Of a stretch of 33,690 nucleotides of DNA, positions 8,657 through 17,727 are shown piece after piece. Source of the DNA: Pseudomonas sp. (GTDB taxonomy: Bacteria > Pseudomonadota > Gammaproteobacteria > Pseudomonadales > Pseudomonadaceae); assembly GCF_030696055.1 (NCBI RefSeq), contig NZ_JAUYNP010000197.1, forward strand, positions 1 to 33,690, given 5' to 3'. Every line of letters starts with the position of its first letter. Within the stretch, counting starts at the first letter, position 1. Under the pieces are notes generated by a model. That model was not told where the DNA came from. It ran no database searches and saw only the letters and a program-made list of their open reading frames with translations. The position numbers were made by a program, and so were the translations under genes.

Positions 8657-9403
8657 TCATTGCAGGCTGTCCAGCCTGGCGCGCAAACGCCGCAGTACGG
8701 CCAGTGCATCGGCGTTGTCGCCATGTACGCAGAGGCTGTCGGCGCGCAGCCGCAAGGGCTTGCCGTCGATATCGGCGAAGGGCTCGCCCTGAGCGATCGC
8801 CAGGGCCTGACTGAGGATGAGCTCCGGCTTATGGTGCACCGCGCCACTCAAGCGCCGCGGCACCAACTGGCCGTCTGACTGGTAGGCGCGGTCGGCGAAG
8901 GCCTCGAACATCAGCGGCACATCGGCCTCGTCGGCCAGTTGCAGTTCGCGGCTGTTGTCGGCCAGCGCCAGTACCATCAGCGGCAAGCCCTTGCGGTACA
9001 GGGAGCAGGCCTCCAGCACCGCGGCAAGCAGGGCATCGTCGCGCACCAGGTCGTTGTACAGCGCGCCATGGGGTTTGACGTAGGCCAGTTGGGTGCCGGC
9101 GGCGCGGCAGAAGGCATCCAGGGCGCCAAGCTGATAGAGCACCAGCGCCGTCACCTCCTCCGGCGAACAGGCCATATGCCGGCGGCCGAAACCGACCATA
9201 TCGGGATAGGCCGGGTGGGCGCCTATGCTCACCCCATGCTGCACCGCCAGCTCGACGGTGCGGCGCATGGTCAGGGGATCGGCGGCGTGGAAGCCGCAGG
9301 CCAGGTTGGCTTGATCGATCAGCGGCATGGCCAGGGCGTCATCGCCCATGCTCCAGACGCCGAAGCTTTCGCCCATATCGCAGTTCAGCAAGATAGTTTT
9401 CAT
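8657..9403 (-). CDS. pxpA: 5-oxoprolinase subunit PxpA (LamB/YcsF family)
   Basis: 248 residues, standard for the LamB/YcsF family. Conserved blocks are all present: LNCDMGESFG at the N-terminus, ANLACGFHAADP, GAHPAYPDMVGFGRR, VKPHGALYND, and SLCVHGDNADA near the C-terminus. PxpA is the hydrolytic partner of PxpB/PxpC in converting 5-oxoproline to glutamate. It is the first gene of the pxpABC operon on the minus strand. It begins only 61 bp after the piuB stop and I see no strong ribosome site or clear promoter there, so it may be partly transcribed with the piu genes upstream. Confidence 0.94.
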   Translation of the reverse strand: MKTILLNCDMGESFGVWSMGDDALAMPLIDQANLACGFHAADPLTMRRTVELAVQHGVSIGAHPAYPDMVGFGRRHMACSPEEVTALVLYQLGALDAFCRAAGTQLAYVKPHGALYNDLVRDDALLAAVLEACSLYRKGLPLMVLALADNSRELQLADEADVPLMFEAFADRAYQSDGQLVPRRLSGAVHHKPELILSQALAIAQGEPFADIDGKPLRLRADSLCVHGDNADALAVLRRLRARLDSLQ

Positions 9404-9464
9404 GGGACAAGCTTAGAGCCCCAGCCGCAGTGGCACCAGTAGCCGACGGCACCCGGGCCGGAAC

Positions 9465-11822
9465 TCAGTAGACATCACGGCGATAGCGGCCCTCTTCTAG
9501 CAGCGCCTCGAGCGCCACCGACCCCAGCACCTCGCGCAGCACCTGATCGACACCGCCGGCCATGCCCTCCAGGCTGCCGCAGACGTAGATGGCCGCGCCC
9601 TCGGCCAGCCACTCGCGCAGTTGCTCGGCGGCCTCGCCCAGGCAGTCCTGCACATAGCGCTTGTGTTCCTGGTCGCGGGAGAAGGCCAGGTCCAGGCGCG
9701 CCAAGTCGCCGCTGGCCAGCCAGGCTTGCAGCTCGGCCTGGCAATAGCAGTCATGGGCGGCGTTGCGCTCGCCAAACAGCAGCCAGTTGCGCTGACGGCC
9801 CTGGGCAATACGTGCCTTAAGCAGGCTGCGCAACCCGGCCAGGCCAGTGCCGTTGCCAATCAAAATCAGCGGACGCTCATCGCTTGGTCCGTGAAAGCTG
9901 CTGTTACGCCGCACCCGCGCCAGCAGCGCTGCAAGCAGCGGCGCCTGCTCGGTCAGCCAGCCGGAGCCCAGGCCGAGCGAGCCGTCTGCGTGCCGCTCTT
10001 GGCGCACTATCAGCTCCAGCACGCCGTCCGCGGGCAAGGATGCGATGGAATAGTCACGGCAGCCCAGCTCGGCGGCGTTGCGCGGCAGCACTTCGAGGAT
10101 ATCGCCGGCCTGCCAGGCCGTTGCGTCCAGGGGCTGCAGGCGAACCAGAAAGGTCGACGCTCCGGCGCTGCCCGGATTGAGGCATTCGCGCCCGAGCAGG
10201 CGCCACTCGGCGACGGGCTGTTGCGGCGGCGTGGCCACGGCGCTGCCGGTCAGGCTCGCCAGCTGCTGCTGCCAGTTGGCCAAGGCCGCGGCGTCGCCAC
10301 CATCGACCTGCACCGGGGCGAACAGGCTCTGGGCGCCCTGCTGGGTCAGCCAGCCCTGCACGCGCTGGGCGAAGCCGCAGAACTGCCGGTACTGCCGATC
10401 GCCCAGGGCCAGCATGGCGTAGCGCAGATGCGGCAGATCCAGCGTGCGGCCGAGCAGCTGGCGCTCGAAGCCGCGGGCGCTGTCCGGCGCCTCGCCGTCG
10501 CCAAAGGTGCTGAGCACAAACAAGGCATTGCGTGCCTGGCGCAGCGCCTGTTCGTCCAGCCTGGCCAAGGGTTGCACGCTGACCGCCAGGCCCGCCGCCT
10601 GCAGTTGCCCGGCCGTGCTCCAGGCCAGCTGTTCGGCGAAGCCGCTCTGGCTGGCGAAGCCGATCAGCCAGCTGCCGGCGTTTTGCGCGGGCGCACCCAG
10701 CGCCCCGCGGGCGGCCGCGACGGCGCGTTGCTTACGACGGCGATCGAGGTACAGCAACCAGCCGGTGATAAAGAACAGCGGCATGGCCAGGCTGGCGAGC
10801 AGCATCAGGATGCGCCCGGGCAGGCCGAAGTAGCTGCCGACATGCAGGGCGTAGAGGCTGGTCAGCAACTGATCGCCAAAAGCGCTCTGCTTATAGCGCT
10901 GGTGTCGCCCCGCCGCGCCCGTCTGCGGGTCGAGCGCCAGCTGGTTGAGCGCGCGTTCGTGGGGTGCATCGTCAAGCAGGTAGAACAGAGTGGCAGGCGC
11001 ACCGGCCGCGGCAGGCAGGCGCAGGTTATAGGCGCTGAGCTGCGCCCCGGCGGCCGCCTGCAAACCGTCCCAGAGCGCCGGGTAATTCACCTCGGGCATC
11101 TCGCCAGCGCTGGGCGGCGGGCCACGGCGACCGCGCTCCTGGCCGGCCGGCTCACTGCTGAGCAGCCAGGTCAGGCCTTCGCGATACCAGTCGTAGGACC
11201 AATACAGGCCGGTCAACGCGGCGCACAGGTAGAACGCCAGGCACCAGGTACCGGCCACCGCGTGGAGGTCCCAGTTGAACGCGCGGCCGCGCTTGGCCCA
11301 ATCGAGGCACAGCCAGGCGCGCCAGTTCAAGGCGCGCCGCGGCCAGCGCAGATACAGGCCGGAGAGGCAGAAGAACAGCAGGATCAGGGTACAGGCGCCG
11401 GTGATTGGCTTGCCGGTGTCGCCCAGGGCGAGCGCCCGGTGCAGGCGCAGCATCAGCTCGAAAAAGCCCTGCCCACGCGGCTCGGCCAGCAGCTCGGCGC
11501 TATAGGGGTCGACATAGCGCATCGCGCCACGGCGCTCACCCGGCGGCGGGGCGAAGTTCACCCGGGCGGCATGGCCGCTGCGCAGTTCCACGTTCAGGCC
11601 AACCACCCGCTGCTGGCTGGCGGTCTCGATCCGCGCCACCAGCTCGGCGGGCGCCAGCACGCCACTGCCACGTACCTCGACCCGCAGGGTCTCGGGGTTG
11701 AGCGCGCGCAGCAACTCGTCCTGGAACGAATAGGCCGCGCCCGTCACGCCCATCAGGGCCAGCACCAGGCCGGCGCTGATACCGAACAGCCAGTGCAGCT
11801 GAAACAGAATTTTCTTCACCAT
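9465..11822 (-). CDS. piuB: PepSY-type membrane / flavodoxin / NADPH reductase fusion, PiuB-like
   Basis: 785 residues from the ATG at 11822 ([14 protein letters not shown]). Residues 1-370 or so are a PepSY-associated membrane domain with four hydrophobic segments (first near 10-30, last the [16 protein letters not shown] helix). A flavodoxin-like FMN domain follows ([23 protein letters not shown]), then an FAD/NADPH reductase module as in sulfite reductase flavoprotein or P450 reductase (CRDYSIAS for [20 protein letters not shown] for [19 protein letters not shown] at the C-terminus). It could carry electrons from cytosolic NADPH across the membrane, for example to reduce siderophore iron; that role is inference. 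The 70 extra upstream codons encode a REP-like repeat and are not counted. It stands after piuC, as in P. aeruginosa. Confidence 0.88.
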   Translation of the reverse strand: MVKKILFQLHWLFGISAGLVLALMGVTGAAYSFQDELLRALNPETLRVEVRGSGVLAPAELVARIETASQQRVVGLNVELRSGHAARVNFAPPPGERRGAMRYVDPYSAELLAEPRGQGFFELMLRLHRALALGDTGKPITGACTLILLFFCLSGLYLRWPRRALNWRAWLCLDWAKRGRAFNWDLHAVAGTWCLAFYLCAALTGLYWSYDWYREGLTWLLSSEPAGQERGRRGPPPSAGEMPEVNYPALWDGLQAAAGAQLSAYNLRLPAAAGAPATLFYLLDDAPHERALNQLALDPQTGAAGRHQRYKQSAFGDQLLTSLYALHVGSYFGLPGRILMLLASLAMPLFFITGWLLYLDRRRKQRAVAAARGALGAPAQNAGSWLIGFASQSGFAEQLAWSTAGQLQAAGLAVSVQPLARLDEQALRQARNALFVLSTFGDGEAPDSARGFERQLLGRTLDLPHLRYAMLALGDRQYRQFCGFAQRVQGWLTQQGAQSLFAPVQVDGGDAAALANWQQQLASLTGSAVATPPQQPVAEWRLLGRECLNPGSAGASTFLVRLQPLDATAWQAGDILEVLPRNAAELGCRDYSIASLPADGVLELIVRQERHADGSLGLGSGWLTEQAPLLAALLARVRRNSSFHGPSDERPLILIGNGTGLAGLRSLLKARIAQGRQRNWLLFGERNAAHDCYCQAELQAWLASGDLARLDLAFSRDQEHKRYVQDCLGEAAEQLREWLAEGAAIYVCGSLEGMAGGVDQVLREVLGSVALEALLEEGRYRRDVY

Positions 11823-11873
11823 AGAACCGTGCTCACAGCTAGCGCCCCTGATTTCACTCGGGTTGCCTCTTTG

Positions 11874-11949
11874 TAGGGTGGACATGGCGGAGCCTTGTCC
11901 ACGACTGGCGGCCTGGATGGCGGACAAGCCTGGCGGCATGTCCGCCCTA
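11874..11949. repeat. Imperfect palindromic intergenic repeat
   Basis: TAGGGTGGACATGGCGGAGC on the left pairs imperfectly with the complement ending GGCATGTCCGCCCTA on the right, giving a 76-bp palindrome. It resembles dispersed short intergenic repeats of pseudomonads. It sits between piuC and piuB beside a second, unrelated palindrome. Confidence 0.6.
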
Positions 11950-11969
11950 TGCCTGCTGCATCTCACACC

Positions 11970-12020
11970 GTAGCCCGGATGAAATCCGGGACCACCATTC
12001 CCGGATTTCATCCGGGCTAC
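11970..12020. repeat. REP-like palindrome, GTAGCCCGGAT family
   Basis: Two perfect 22-base arms (11970-11991 and 11999-12020) beginning GTAGCCCGGATGAAATCC and separated by 7 bases. A second copy of this family is at 24600-24665. It lies in the 220-bp gap between piuC and piuB and could form a very stable transcript hairpin, which may reduce piuB expression. Confidence 0.75.
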
Positions 12021-12042
12021 GCCTGTCGCCACCTCATGCGCT

Positions 12043-12726
12043 TTATATATCCGTCCAACGCCGCAGCAGGTTGTGGTACACCCCGGTCAGCTGCACGCTG
12101 CTGGCATGGCCGGCGCCCAGCTCGCGGTTGAGCTGCTGGATGCTGCTGTCCAGATCGAACAGCAAGGTGCGCTGGCCGTCGTCGCGTACCATGCTCTGCA
12201 GCCAGAAAAACGAGCAGACCCGCGCGCCGCGAGTCACCGGATTGACCCGGTGCAGGCTGGTGGACGGGTAGAGGATCAGATCGCCGGCCGGCAGCTTGAC
12301 GCTATGCGCGCCGTAGGTGTCTTCCACCAGCAGCTCGCCGCCGTCGTACTCCTCGGGGTTGGTGAAAAACAGGGTGGCCGACAGGTCGGTACGGATCTTC
12401 TCGCCGGTGCCGCGCACCTCGCGCACCGCGTTGTCCACATGCAGGCCGAACGACTGGCCGCCCTGGTAGCAGTTGAACAGCGGCGGAAACACCTTGTTCG
12501 GCAACGCCGCGGAGATAAACAGCGGATTGCGGCTCAGCGCGGCCAGGATCAGCTCGCCCATATGCCGCGCCTGTGGCGAATCCGCCGGTAATTGCAGGTT
12601 GTCCTTGGCCATGGCCGACTGGAAGCCGGCGGTGGCCTTGCCATCGATCCACTGCGCCTGCTGGAGCAACTGGCGGCACTCGGCGACCTGCTCGGGGCCG
12701 AGGACCTGGGGAATATGCAGCATCAT
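12043..12726 (-). CDS. piuC: Fe(II)/2-oxoglutarate-dependent PKHD-type hydroxylase PiuC
   Basis: 227 residues from the ATG at 12726, which has AGGAG nine bases upstream; the next codon is also ATG and would give 226. The 2-oxoglutarate dioxygenase core is clear: the first metal ligands are in [10 protein letters not shown] (H and D of HxD), the distal histidine is in [14 protein letters not shown], and the arginine that binds 2-oxoglutarate follows. PKHD-type hydroxylases next to TonB-dependent siderophore receptors are thought to act in iron acquisition; the substrate is not known to me. It lies between piuA and piuB on the same strand. A hairpin-plus-T-tract terminator precedes its ribosome site, so its expression is probably lower than that of piuA. 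Confidence 0.93.
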   Translation of the reverse strand: MMLHIPQVLGPEQVAECRQLLQQAQWIDGKATAGFQSAMAKDNLQLPADSPQARHMGELILAALSRNPLFISAALPNKVFPPLFNCYQGGQSFGLHVDNAVREVRGTGEKIRTDLSATLFFTNPEEYDGGELLVEDTYGAHSVKLPAGDLILYPSTSLHRVNPVTRGARVCSFFWLQSMVRDDGQRTLLFDLDSSIQQLNRELGAGHASSVQLTGVYHNLLRRWTDI

Positions 12727-12748
12727 CGCGGTGATCTCCTGATACGCC

Positions 12749-12770
12749 AAAACCCCGCCGGATGGCGGGG
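12749..12770 (-). terminator. Intrinsic terminator between piuA and piuC
   Basis: On the minus strand CCCCGCC / GGCGGGG (7-bp stem, 4-base loop) is followed directly by TTTT. It lies after the piuA stop and just before the AGGAG of piuC, so it would end much of the piuA transcript and let a fraction read into piuC. Confidence 0.7.
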
Positions 12771-12794
12771 CTCTGGGTTAGTGCGGTTGAAGCC

Positions 12795-15032
12795 CTAGAA
12801 CGAGTAGTTGGCGGTCAAGATGGCCGAACGACCGTCGCCGGGAACCAGGCCGCCACTATTGGTCGTAGTGCCGACGTTGGTACGGATGCGATCGTAGTAT
12901 TCCTCGTCGAACAGGTTATTGACGTTCAGCTGCAGATCCAGCTCCTTGTTGACCTGATAGCCGAGCATGGCCCCATGCACCCAATAGGAATCGATCTTGG
13001 CGCGGCTGGCTTGCGGCGGGGTATCGCCGGTGGCCAGGGCCACATTGCGCTGGTCGACGAACTGCGCGCCGTAACCTATCTCGAAATCAGCCGGCAGTTG
13101 ATAGCTGGTCCAGATACTGAAGGAGCGCGGCGGCGTGTTGGCTAGGGCCTGACCTTCCTGCACTGCGTCCTCACCCGGGGCGGCCTTGAGCAACTCGCTG
13201 CTCAGCTGGGTGTAGGAAGCGAAAGCCTGCCATTTGTCGGTGAGCTTGCCGGAGGCGCCCAGCTCGAAGCCCTGTACCCGCTGTTCGCCTTGCAATTCAT
13301 AGCTGCCATCGACCAACTCGACGCGAGCATTGGTCTTGTCGACGCGGAAGATCGCGGCGTTCAGCGCCAGACGCTGATCCAGCAGTTCCCACTTGGTGCC
13401 CAGCTCCCAGGTCTCGTTCTTCTCCGGGTCGAGATTCTGGTTGCCGACATTAAGACCGGTGCCGGTGGTGGCGAGCGCCTGGGCCGAGGGGTTAAAGGAG
13501 TTGCCCCAGGCCAGGTAGATGGCGCCGTTCTCCACCGGCTTATAGACCAGACCGGCGCGACCGCTAAGCATCTCGTCGCTCGACTCCAGCTGCGTGCGCA
13601 CGCCGGTGGCCAGGGTGCGGCTGTCGTTCTCCCCCTCGTAGCGCTCCCAGCGCACGCCCAGGTTGAGGTCCCACTGCTCGCTCAAGGCCAGGGTGTCGAA
13701 GGCATAGAGCGCACCATCGGTCAGCTCGGCATCCAGGCTAGCCTTATCGACCTTATTACGCGGCCCCGTGTAATAACCCGGCGGATTATCCAGGTCATAC
13801 ACATCATTGAGGATCACGTTCTGGAAATTGGTGCGCTCCAGGGTCTCACGGGAAACTTCGGCGCCAGTCACCAGGCTATGGTCGATAAAACCGGTGGCGA
13901 AGTTCCAGGTCAGGTTGGTCTGGTTGATCGCCAGTTTGGTGGTGGTGTCACGACCGTTGCCGTTGGTTCCTATGCGGTACTTGAACTGGCCCGGGTTGAT
14001 ACCGTTGCCAGCGGTTTGCACATAGCTGCGAGTCACCACGGTGCGGTTATCGGTTTCGCTATAGCGGGCGATATTGCTCAGGCTGACCAGCTCATTGAAG
14101 TCATGCTCGAACTTAACGGTCAGTGCATCGACATCGACCTCTTCGGTATCGATATTGCGCAAGCCGAAATAGTCGTCCTGATCGACGCCACCCAGCACCT
14201 TGCCGCCAATGGCCGGCAAGCCGTAGTCCGGCAGGTTCTGGTCGGACTGGTGCAGGTAGCTGAGGGTCAGGCGGGTCGGGGTGCCCAGGCCGAAGGACGC
14301 GGACGGCGCGATGCCCCAGCGTTCGTAATTGATCTGCTCGCGACCGGCCACATCGTTCTCATGGGCCATCAGGTTAAGGCGGAAGGCCGCGCCTTCGATG
14401 CCCTCCAGCGGCTGATTGATATCGGCGGCCAGGCGGTGATAGCCATCGGTGCCGAGGCCAGCCTGCAGGCTATTGCGCGCGCGCAGGCTCGGGGCCTTGC
14501 TGACCATATTGATAGAACCGGCGGTGGCGCCGGCGCCGGCATACACCGAGCTCGGACCTTTGACCACCTCGACCATTTCCAGGTTGAACATGTCGGAGCG
14601 GGTCATATTGGCGCTGTCGCGCAGGCCGTCGAGCATGATGTTGTTGGTGGCGCTGAAACCACGGATGTTGATGCTGTCACCATAGGCTCCGCCTTCGCCG
14701 GCACCGAAGGTGATACCCGAGACGTTGCCCAGTACCTGGCGCAGGCTCAGGGCGTTCTGCTCCTTGATCACGGCGGCCGGCACTACTGTGATGGTCTGCG
14801 GAGTGTCCAGCAGCGGCGCGGTGTATTTCGGCGAGGAAGCGCTGTCGACCTTGTATTCCTTCTCTTGCTGCTCCTGCTTGCCCTGCACGTTGACGGCGCC
14901 CAGCTCGACGGCCTGGGTTTTCTCGCCAGCAGCGGCCAGGCCGGCGCAGGCATAAGAAGCCACGGCCAGGCCGATGGCGGAAGCCAGTAAACGCCGTTGC
15001 GGCAAGCTGGAAGACAACAGACTCATGCTCAT
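12795..15032 (-). CDS. piuA: TonB-dependent siderophore receptor, PiuA/Fiu-like
   Basis: 745-residue outer-membrane receptor. It has a signal peptide of about 35 residues (cleavage near GLAAAGEK), a short region with a possible TonB box (AVELGAVNV), a plug domain (about 55-190: DTPQTITVVPAAVI, INIRGFSATNNIMLDGLRD, VEVVKGPSSVYAGAGATAGSINMVSK), and a 22-strand beta barrel ending in the usual terminal Phe (ILTANYSF). There is no N-terminal signalling extension. The plug resembles the catecholate receptors Fiu and PiuA, and the piuC-piuB neighbours support PiuA (or its replacement PiuD, found at the same locus in some P. aeruginosa). The ligand is inferred to be a catechol-type ferric siderophore. 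GGAGAG lies eight bases before the ATG. Fur control is predicted. Confidence 0.9.
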   Translation of the reverse strand: MSMSLLSSSLPQRRLLASAIGLAVASYACAGLAAAGEKTQAVELGAVNVQGKQEQQEKEYKVDSASSPKYTAPLLDTPQTITVVPAAVIKEQNALSLRQVLGNVSGITFGAGEGGAYGDSINIRGFSATNNIMLDGLRDSANMTRSDMFNLEMVEVVKGPSSVYAGAGATAGSINMVSKAPSLRARNSLQAGLGTDGYHRLAADINQPLEGIEGAAFRLNLMAHENDVAGREQINYERWGIAPSASFGLGTPTRLTLSYLHQSDQNLPDYGLPAIGGKVLGGVDQDDYFGLRNIDTEEVDVDALTVKFEHDFNELVSLSNIARYSETDNRTVVTRSYVQTAGNGINPGQFKYRIGTNGNGRDTTTKLAINQTNLTWNFATGFIDHSLVTGAEVSRETLERTNFQNVILNDVYDLDNPPGYYTGPRNKVDKASLDAELTDGALYAFDTLALSEQWDLNLGVRWERYEGENDSRTLATGVRTQLESSDEMLSGRAGLVYKPVENGAIYLAWGNSFNPSAQALATTGTGLNVGNQNLDPEKNETWELGTKWELLDQRLALNAAIFRVDKTNARVELVDGSYELQGEQRVQGFELGASGKLTDKWQAFASYTQLSSELLKAAPGEDAVQEGQALANTPPRSFSIWTSYQLPADFEIGYGAQFVDQRNVALATGDTPPQASRAKIDSYWVHGAMLGYQVNKELDLQLNVNNLFDEEYYDRIRTNVGTTTNSGGLVPGDGRSAILTANYSF

Positions 15033-15063
15033 AAGAACTACTCTCCATCCGGAATGAGGCGTA

Positions 15064-15091
15064 ATTCTATTTGATAATTACTATCAAACAA
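15064..15091 (-). promoter_or_regulatory. piuA promoter with overlapping Fur-like box
   Basis: On the minus strand TTGTTT (15091-15086) and TAGAAT (15069-15064) are 16 bases apart. The spacer is covered by the 19-bp palindrome TTTGATA-N5-TATCAAA at 15070-15088. Compared with the Fur consensus GATAATGATAATCATTATC, the best alignment (15073-15091) matches 11 of 19 positions by my count. Fur bound here would block RNA polymerase under iron-replete conditions. Confidence 0.7.
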
Positions 15092-15158
15092 TAGATATTT
15101 CGATTTCAGCGGGAACTTTCCCACTTCCCGCAGCATCCCGGGCACAGCCCTTAAACGC

Positions 15159-15193
15159 AAAGGCCCGACCACACAGTGTGTGGCCGGGCCTTT
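15159..15193. terminator. Bidirectional terminator next to the speC remnant
   Basis: AAAGGCCCG-A-CCACACA pairs with TGTGTGG-C-CGGGCCTTT, a stem of about 16 bp with A/T ends on both sides. It lies just beyond the stop-codon side of the decayed speC fragment, the same position that the 17682-17709 terminator holds relative to intact speC. Confidence 0.7.
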
Positions 15194-15212
15194 ATGCAGC
15201 GCTTGGGCTCAT

Positions 15213-15425
15213 AGGTAGAAGGATTTCGCGGCGGGCAGCTGAGTTCCACCGCGCTGTAGCTGGTGGTGCAGGCACCAGTGGACCGCCAGTAGAGGCAGTG
15301 CCGGTGACCAGACTCACCGGCAGGCCGTACTTGTGGCTCTGCACCTGAGATCGGCGCTGGCGCAGATTGGCCAGGCTCTAGCCGTCTCTCCCCCTTCTTC
15401 TCGGTCCAGATCGGGAACCGCTTTC
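15213..15425 (-). pseudogene. Decayed copy of the 3' end of speC (ornithine decarboxylase)
   Basis: Read beside the start of the intact gene at 17728-17955, this stretch aligns over about 210 bases with a few small gaps. Shared runs include CCACCGCGCTGTAGCTGGTG, CGGCAGGCCGTACTTGT and CCTTCTTCTCGGT. In the speC frame the copy has lost reading-frame integrity, so it cannot encode the enzyme's C-terminus. Only the last 70-75 codons are represented; the rest is missing. It has the same orientation as intact speC, so the two form direct repeats on either side of the TonB-dependent receptor gene. Divergence is considerable, so the event is old or the copy came from a relative. Confidence 0.8.
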
Positions 15426-15459
15426 CCCCGGCTATTGTTTCAAAAAACTTACATCAGCA

Positions 15460-15478
15460 AATAATAATCGTTACCATT
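15460..15478 (+). promoter_or_regulatory. Putative Fur box upstream of the second TonB receptor
   Basis: AATAATAATCGTTACCATT matches 11 of 19 positions of the Fur consensus GATAATGATAATCATTATC by my count, and lies 28 bp before the start codon of a siderophore-receptor gene. Iron repression is inferred. Confidence 0.5.
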
Positions 15479-15506
15479 AGCGTTCTTTTCTATAGGGAGT
15501 TCGTAG

Positions 15507-17624
15507 GTGACCATTTTTCGTATCAAACCAGCCTGCCTGTCGCTGTTGAGCCTATGCGTTGCTCAGGCCATCCATGCACAGCCAAAAACGGCGCTAGAAG
15601 TGCCGGCGACCACGGTGACCAGTACGCAGGAGCAGAGCAGCTACAAGCCGGCCAGCAGCAAGAGCGCCCTGAAGATAGATGCGCCGCTGCGCGATATCCC
15701 GCAGTCGGTCAGCGTGATTCCGCAGAGCCTGATCAAGGATCAGGGCGCGCAATCGATGGAGGACGTGCTGAAGAATGTCCCCGGCGTCGGCCTGTCCAAC
15801 GGCGACGGGCAACGCGACCAGGTCACCATCCGCGGCTTCAGCGCCATCGGTGACCAGTACATCGATGGGATTCGTGACGATGCGCTGTATTTCCGCGACC
15901 TGTCGAATATCGAGCAAGTCGAGGTGATCAAGGGGCCTGCCGCCGTCCTCTACGGCCGTGGTTCCTCCGGCGGCCTGATCAACAGCGTGACCAAGAAACC
16001 GACCTTCGACCCGCAACAGGAGATCGGCATCAGTCTGGACTCCGAGGGCAAGAAACGCACCCAGTTCGATGCCGGTTGGGCCGACCAGCAGCAGGGCGAC
16101 AAGGCCTTCCGCGTGACCGGCGCCCTCGAGGACAGCGACACCTTCCGTGACGACGGCTACACCGAACGCAAGGCCATCGCGCCCTCGGCGTTCTTCAAGC
16201 TGTCCGACGATCTCGAGCTGAACCTGGGCGCGACCTACCTGTACGACAAGCGCCTGATCGACTTCGGCATCCCCGCCCTAAACGGCCGCCCGGTGCAGGT
16301 CGACCGCGACAAGCGCTTCGGTTCGGCCGACCCGGACGACGACTACACCCGCAGCGAGGTGTTCTCCTTCACCGCCGGCATCGACTATCGGCTCAACGAC
16401 TCCTGGACCCTGTCCAACACCAGCCGTTACTACCATTACGATCTCGACCGCAACAACACCCTGGCCGACTCCGGGCCAAACCGCTTCGTCACCGTCAATG
16501 GCGAACTGCGGGTCAAGCTGAACCGCGGCAACGTGCAGCGCAAGGAGGATGGCTGGTTCAACCAGACCGAACTGAAGCAGCAGGCCGAGCTCGCCGGAAT
16601 GGCCCACAACCTGCTGTACGGCATCGAACTGGGGCGCCAGGACAAGGGCCAGGTGGTGTATAGCCAGAGCAACGTGGCGCAGGTGCCGGTGTACCGCGAT
16701 GGCCTGGTCGAGGTGCCTTTCCAGGCCAAGAACTTGACGGCCAAGGGCGTCAACAGCCAGGACACCGCCGGGCTCTACGTGCAGGACCTGATCGAGTTGG
16801 CCCCGCACTGGAAGGCGCTGCTGGGCGTGCGCTACGACGAGTTCGAGCAGAATTACGACAACGCCCTCAACGGCAGCCGCCTGGCCCGCACGGACCGCAC
16901 CTGGAGCCCGCGCGCGGGCCTGGTTTACCAGCCGGACGAGATGCAGTCCTACTACGTCTCGGTCAGCCGCTCCTACCAGCCGTCCGCCGAAATGTTCGCC
17001 CTGAGCACCACCAACCAGGACCTGGAACCCGAGGAAACCACCAACTACGAGCTGGGCGCCAAATGGGACTGGCTGGACGATCGCCTGTCGGTCACCGCGG
17101 CGGTCTTCCGCCTGGAGCGCAGCAACATCAAGACCACCGACCCGGCCAATCCGGCGAAACTGGTGCTGGCCGGCGAGCAGCGCACCGATGGTTTCGAGAC
17201 CACAGTCAGCGGCAAGCTCGGCGACAAGTGGCAGGTCTACGGCGGCTACGCCTATCTGGATGCCGAAATCGTCAAATCCAACAGCCGCACCAATGGCGTG
17301 CCGAACGAAGGCCAGGTGCCGACCCTGACGCCCCGGAACAGCGCCAACCTCTGGCTGGTGCGCTCCTTGGCGCCCGAATGGCGGGCCGGCCTGGGGCTCA
17401 ACTATGTGGGTGAGCGCTATACCGCACTGGACAACGTGACGAGCATGCCCGGCTACACCACGGCCGATGCGGCCCTGTTCTACGAACTGGAGCAATGGGA
17501 CATGGCCCTGCGCCTGCGCAATATCTTCGACAAGGAGTATTACGCCTCGGCCCACGGCTCGGTGGACCTGATCACCCCCGGCGCGCCGCGCAGCCTGGAG
17601 CTGAGCGCGAACTATCGTTTCTAA
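15507..17624 (+). CDS. TonB-dependent siderophore receptor (Fiu/ferrichrome-receptor type)
   Basis: 705-residue outer-membrane receptor starting with GTG; AGGGAG lies seven bases upstream. It has a signal peptide of about 24 residues (cleavage after AIHA), a possible TonB box in LEVPATTVT, a plug (about 45-165: LRDIPQSVSVIPQSLI, VTIRGFSAIGDQYIDGIRDD, VEVIKGPAAVLYGRGSSGGLIN), and a barrel with the family's closing motifs (FDKEYYASAHG, terminal YRF). It lacks the N-terminal domain used for surface signalling, so regulation is probably by Fur alone. It is not a close copy of the neighbouring piuA product. It sits alone between a speC fragment and intact speC, which suggests it was inserted into this locus. 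The ligand cannot be told from sequence; a hydroxamate or catecholate ferric siderophore is likely. Confidence 0.9.
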   Translation: MTIFRIKPACLSLLSLCVAQAIHAQPKTALEVPATTVTSTQEQSSYKPASSKSALKIDAPLRDIPQSVSVIPQSLIKDQGAQSMEDVLKNVPGVGLSNGDGQRDQVTIRGFSAIGDQYIDGIRDDALYFRDLSNIEQVEVIKGPAAVLYGRGSSGGLINSVTKKPTFDPQQEIGISLDSEGKKRTQFDAGWADQQQGDKAFRVTGALEDSDTFRDDGYTERKAIAPSAFFKLSDDLELNLGATYLYDKRLIDFGIPALNGRPVQVDRDKRFGSADPDDDYTRSEVFSFTAGIDYRLNDSWTLSNTSRYYHYDLDRNNTLADSGPNRFVTVNGELRVKLNRGNVQRKEDGWFNQTELKQQAELAGMAHNLLYGIELGRQDKGQVVYSQSNVAQVPVYRDGLVEVPFQAKNLTAKGVNSQDTAGLYVQDLIELAPHWKALLGVRYDEFEQNYDNALNGSRLARTDRTWSPRAGLVYQPDEMQSYYVSVSRSYQPSAEMFALSTTNQDLEPEETTNYELGAKWDWLDDRLSVTAAVFRLERSNIKTTDPANPAKLVLAGEQRTDGFETTVSGKLGDKWQVYGGYAYLDAEIVKSNSRTNGVPNEGQVPTLTPRNSANLWLVRSLAPEWRAGLGLNYVGERYTALDNVTSMPGYTTADAALFYELEQWDMALRLRNIFDKEYYASAHGSVDLITPGAPRSLELSANYRF

Positions 17625-17681
17625 GCAGAGCCGCACCGACTACGTCAGCTAACCGCATTAACCAGACGGACTACTAGAAAT

Positions 17682-17709
17682 GACAAAGCCACCCGCGGGT
17701 GGCTTTGTC
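17682..17709. terminator. Shared terminator of the receptor gene and speC
   Basis: GACAAAGCCACCC / GGGTGGCTTTGTC is a perfect 13-bp stem with a 2-base loop, in the 103-bp gap between convergent genes. It is followed by GTTTT on the plus strand and preceded by AAAT (ATTT on the minus strand), so it can serve both directions. Confidence 0.85.
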
Positions 17710-17727
17710 GTTTTCGCTCGCGAGGTC

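Noticed and set aside
8605..8847. N-terminal extension of pxpB
   Set aside because: It overlaps pxpA in another frame, is Arg/Ser/Ala-rich, and PxpB homologues begin at the MIRLEPAG-type start.
9621..11876. 751-codon open frame on the plus strand opposite piuB
   Set aside because: It is antisense to a gene with clear domain motifs. Its translation is Gln/Ala/Gly/Arg-rich with no family motifs, as expected for the reverse of GC-rich coding DNA.
11823..12032. N-terminal extension of piuB
   Set aside because: The extra codons translate the two intergenic palindromes; the membrane domain normally starts at [10 protein letters not shown].
13290..14990. 566-codon open frame opposite piuA
   Set aside because: Antisense shadow of the receptor gene; composition typical of reversed GC-rich coding sequence.
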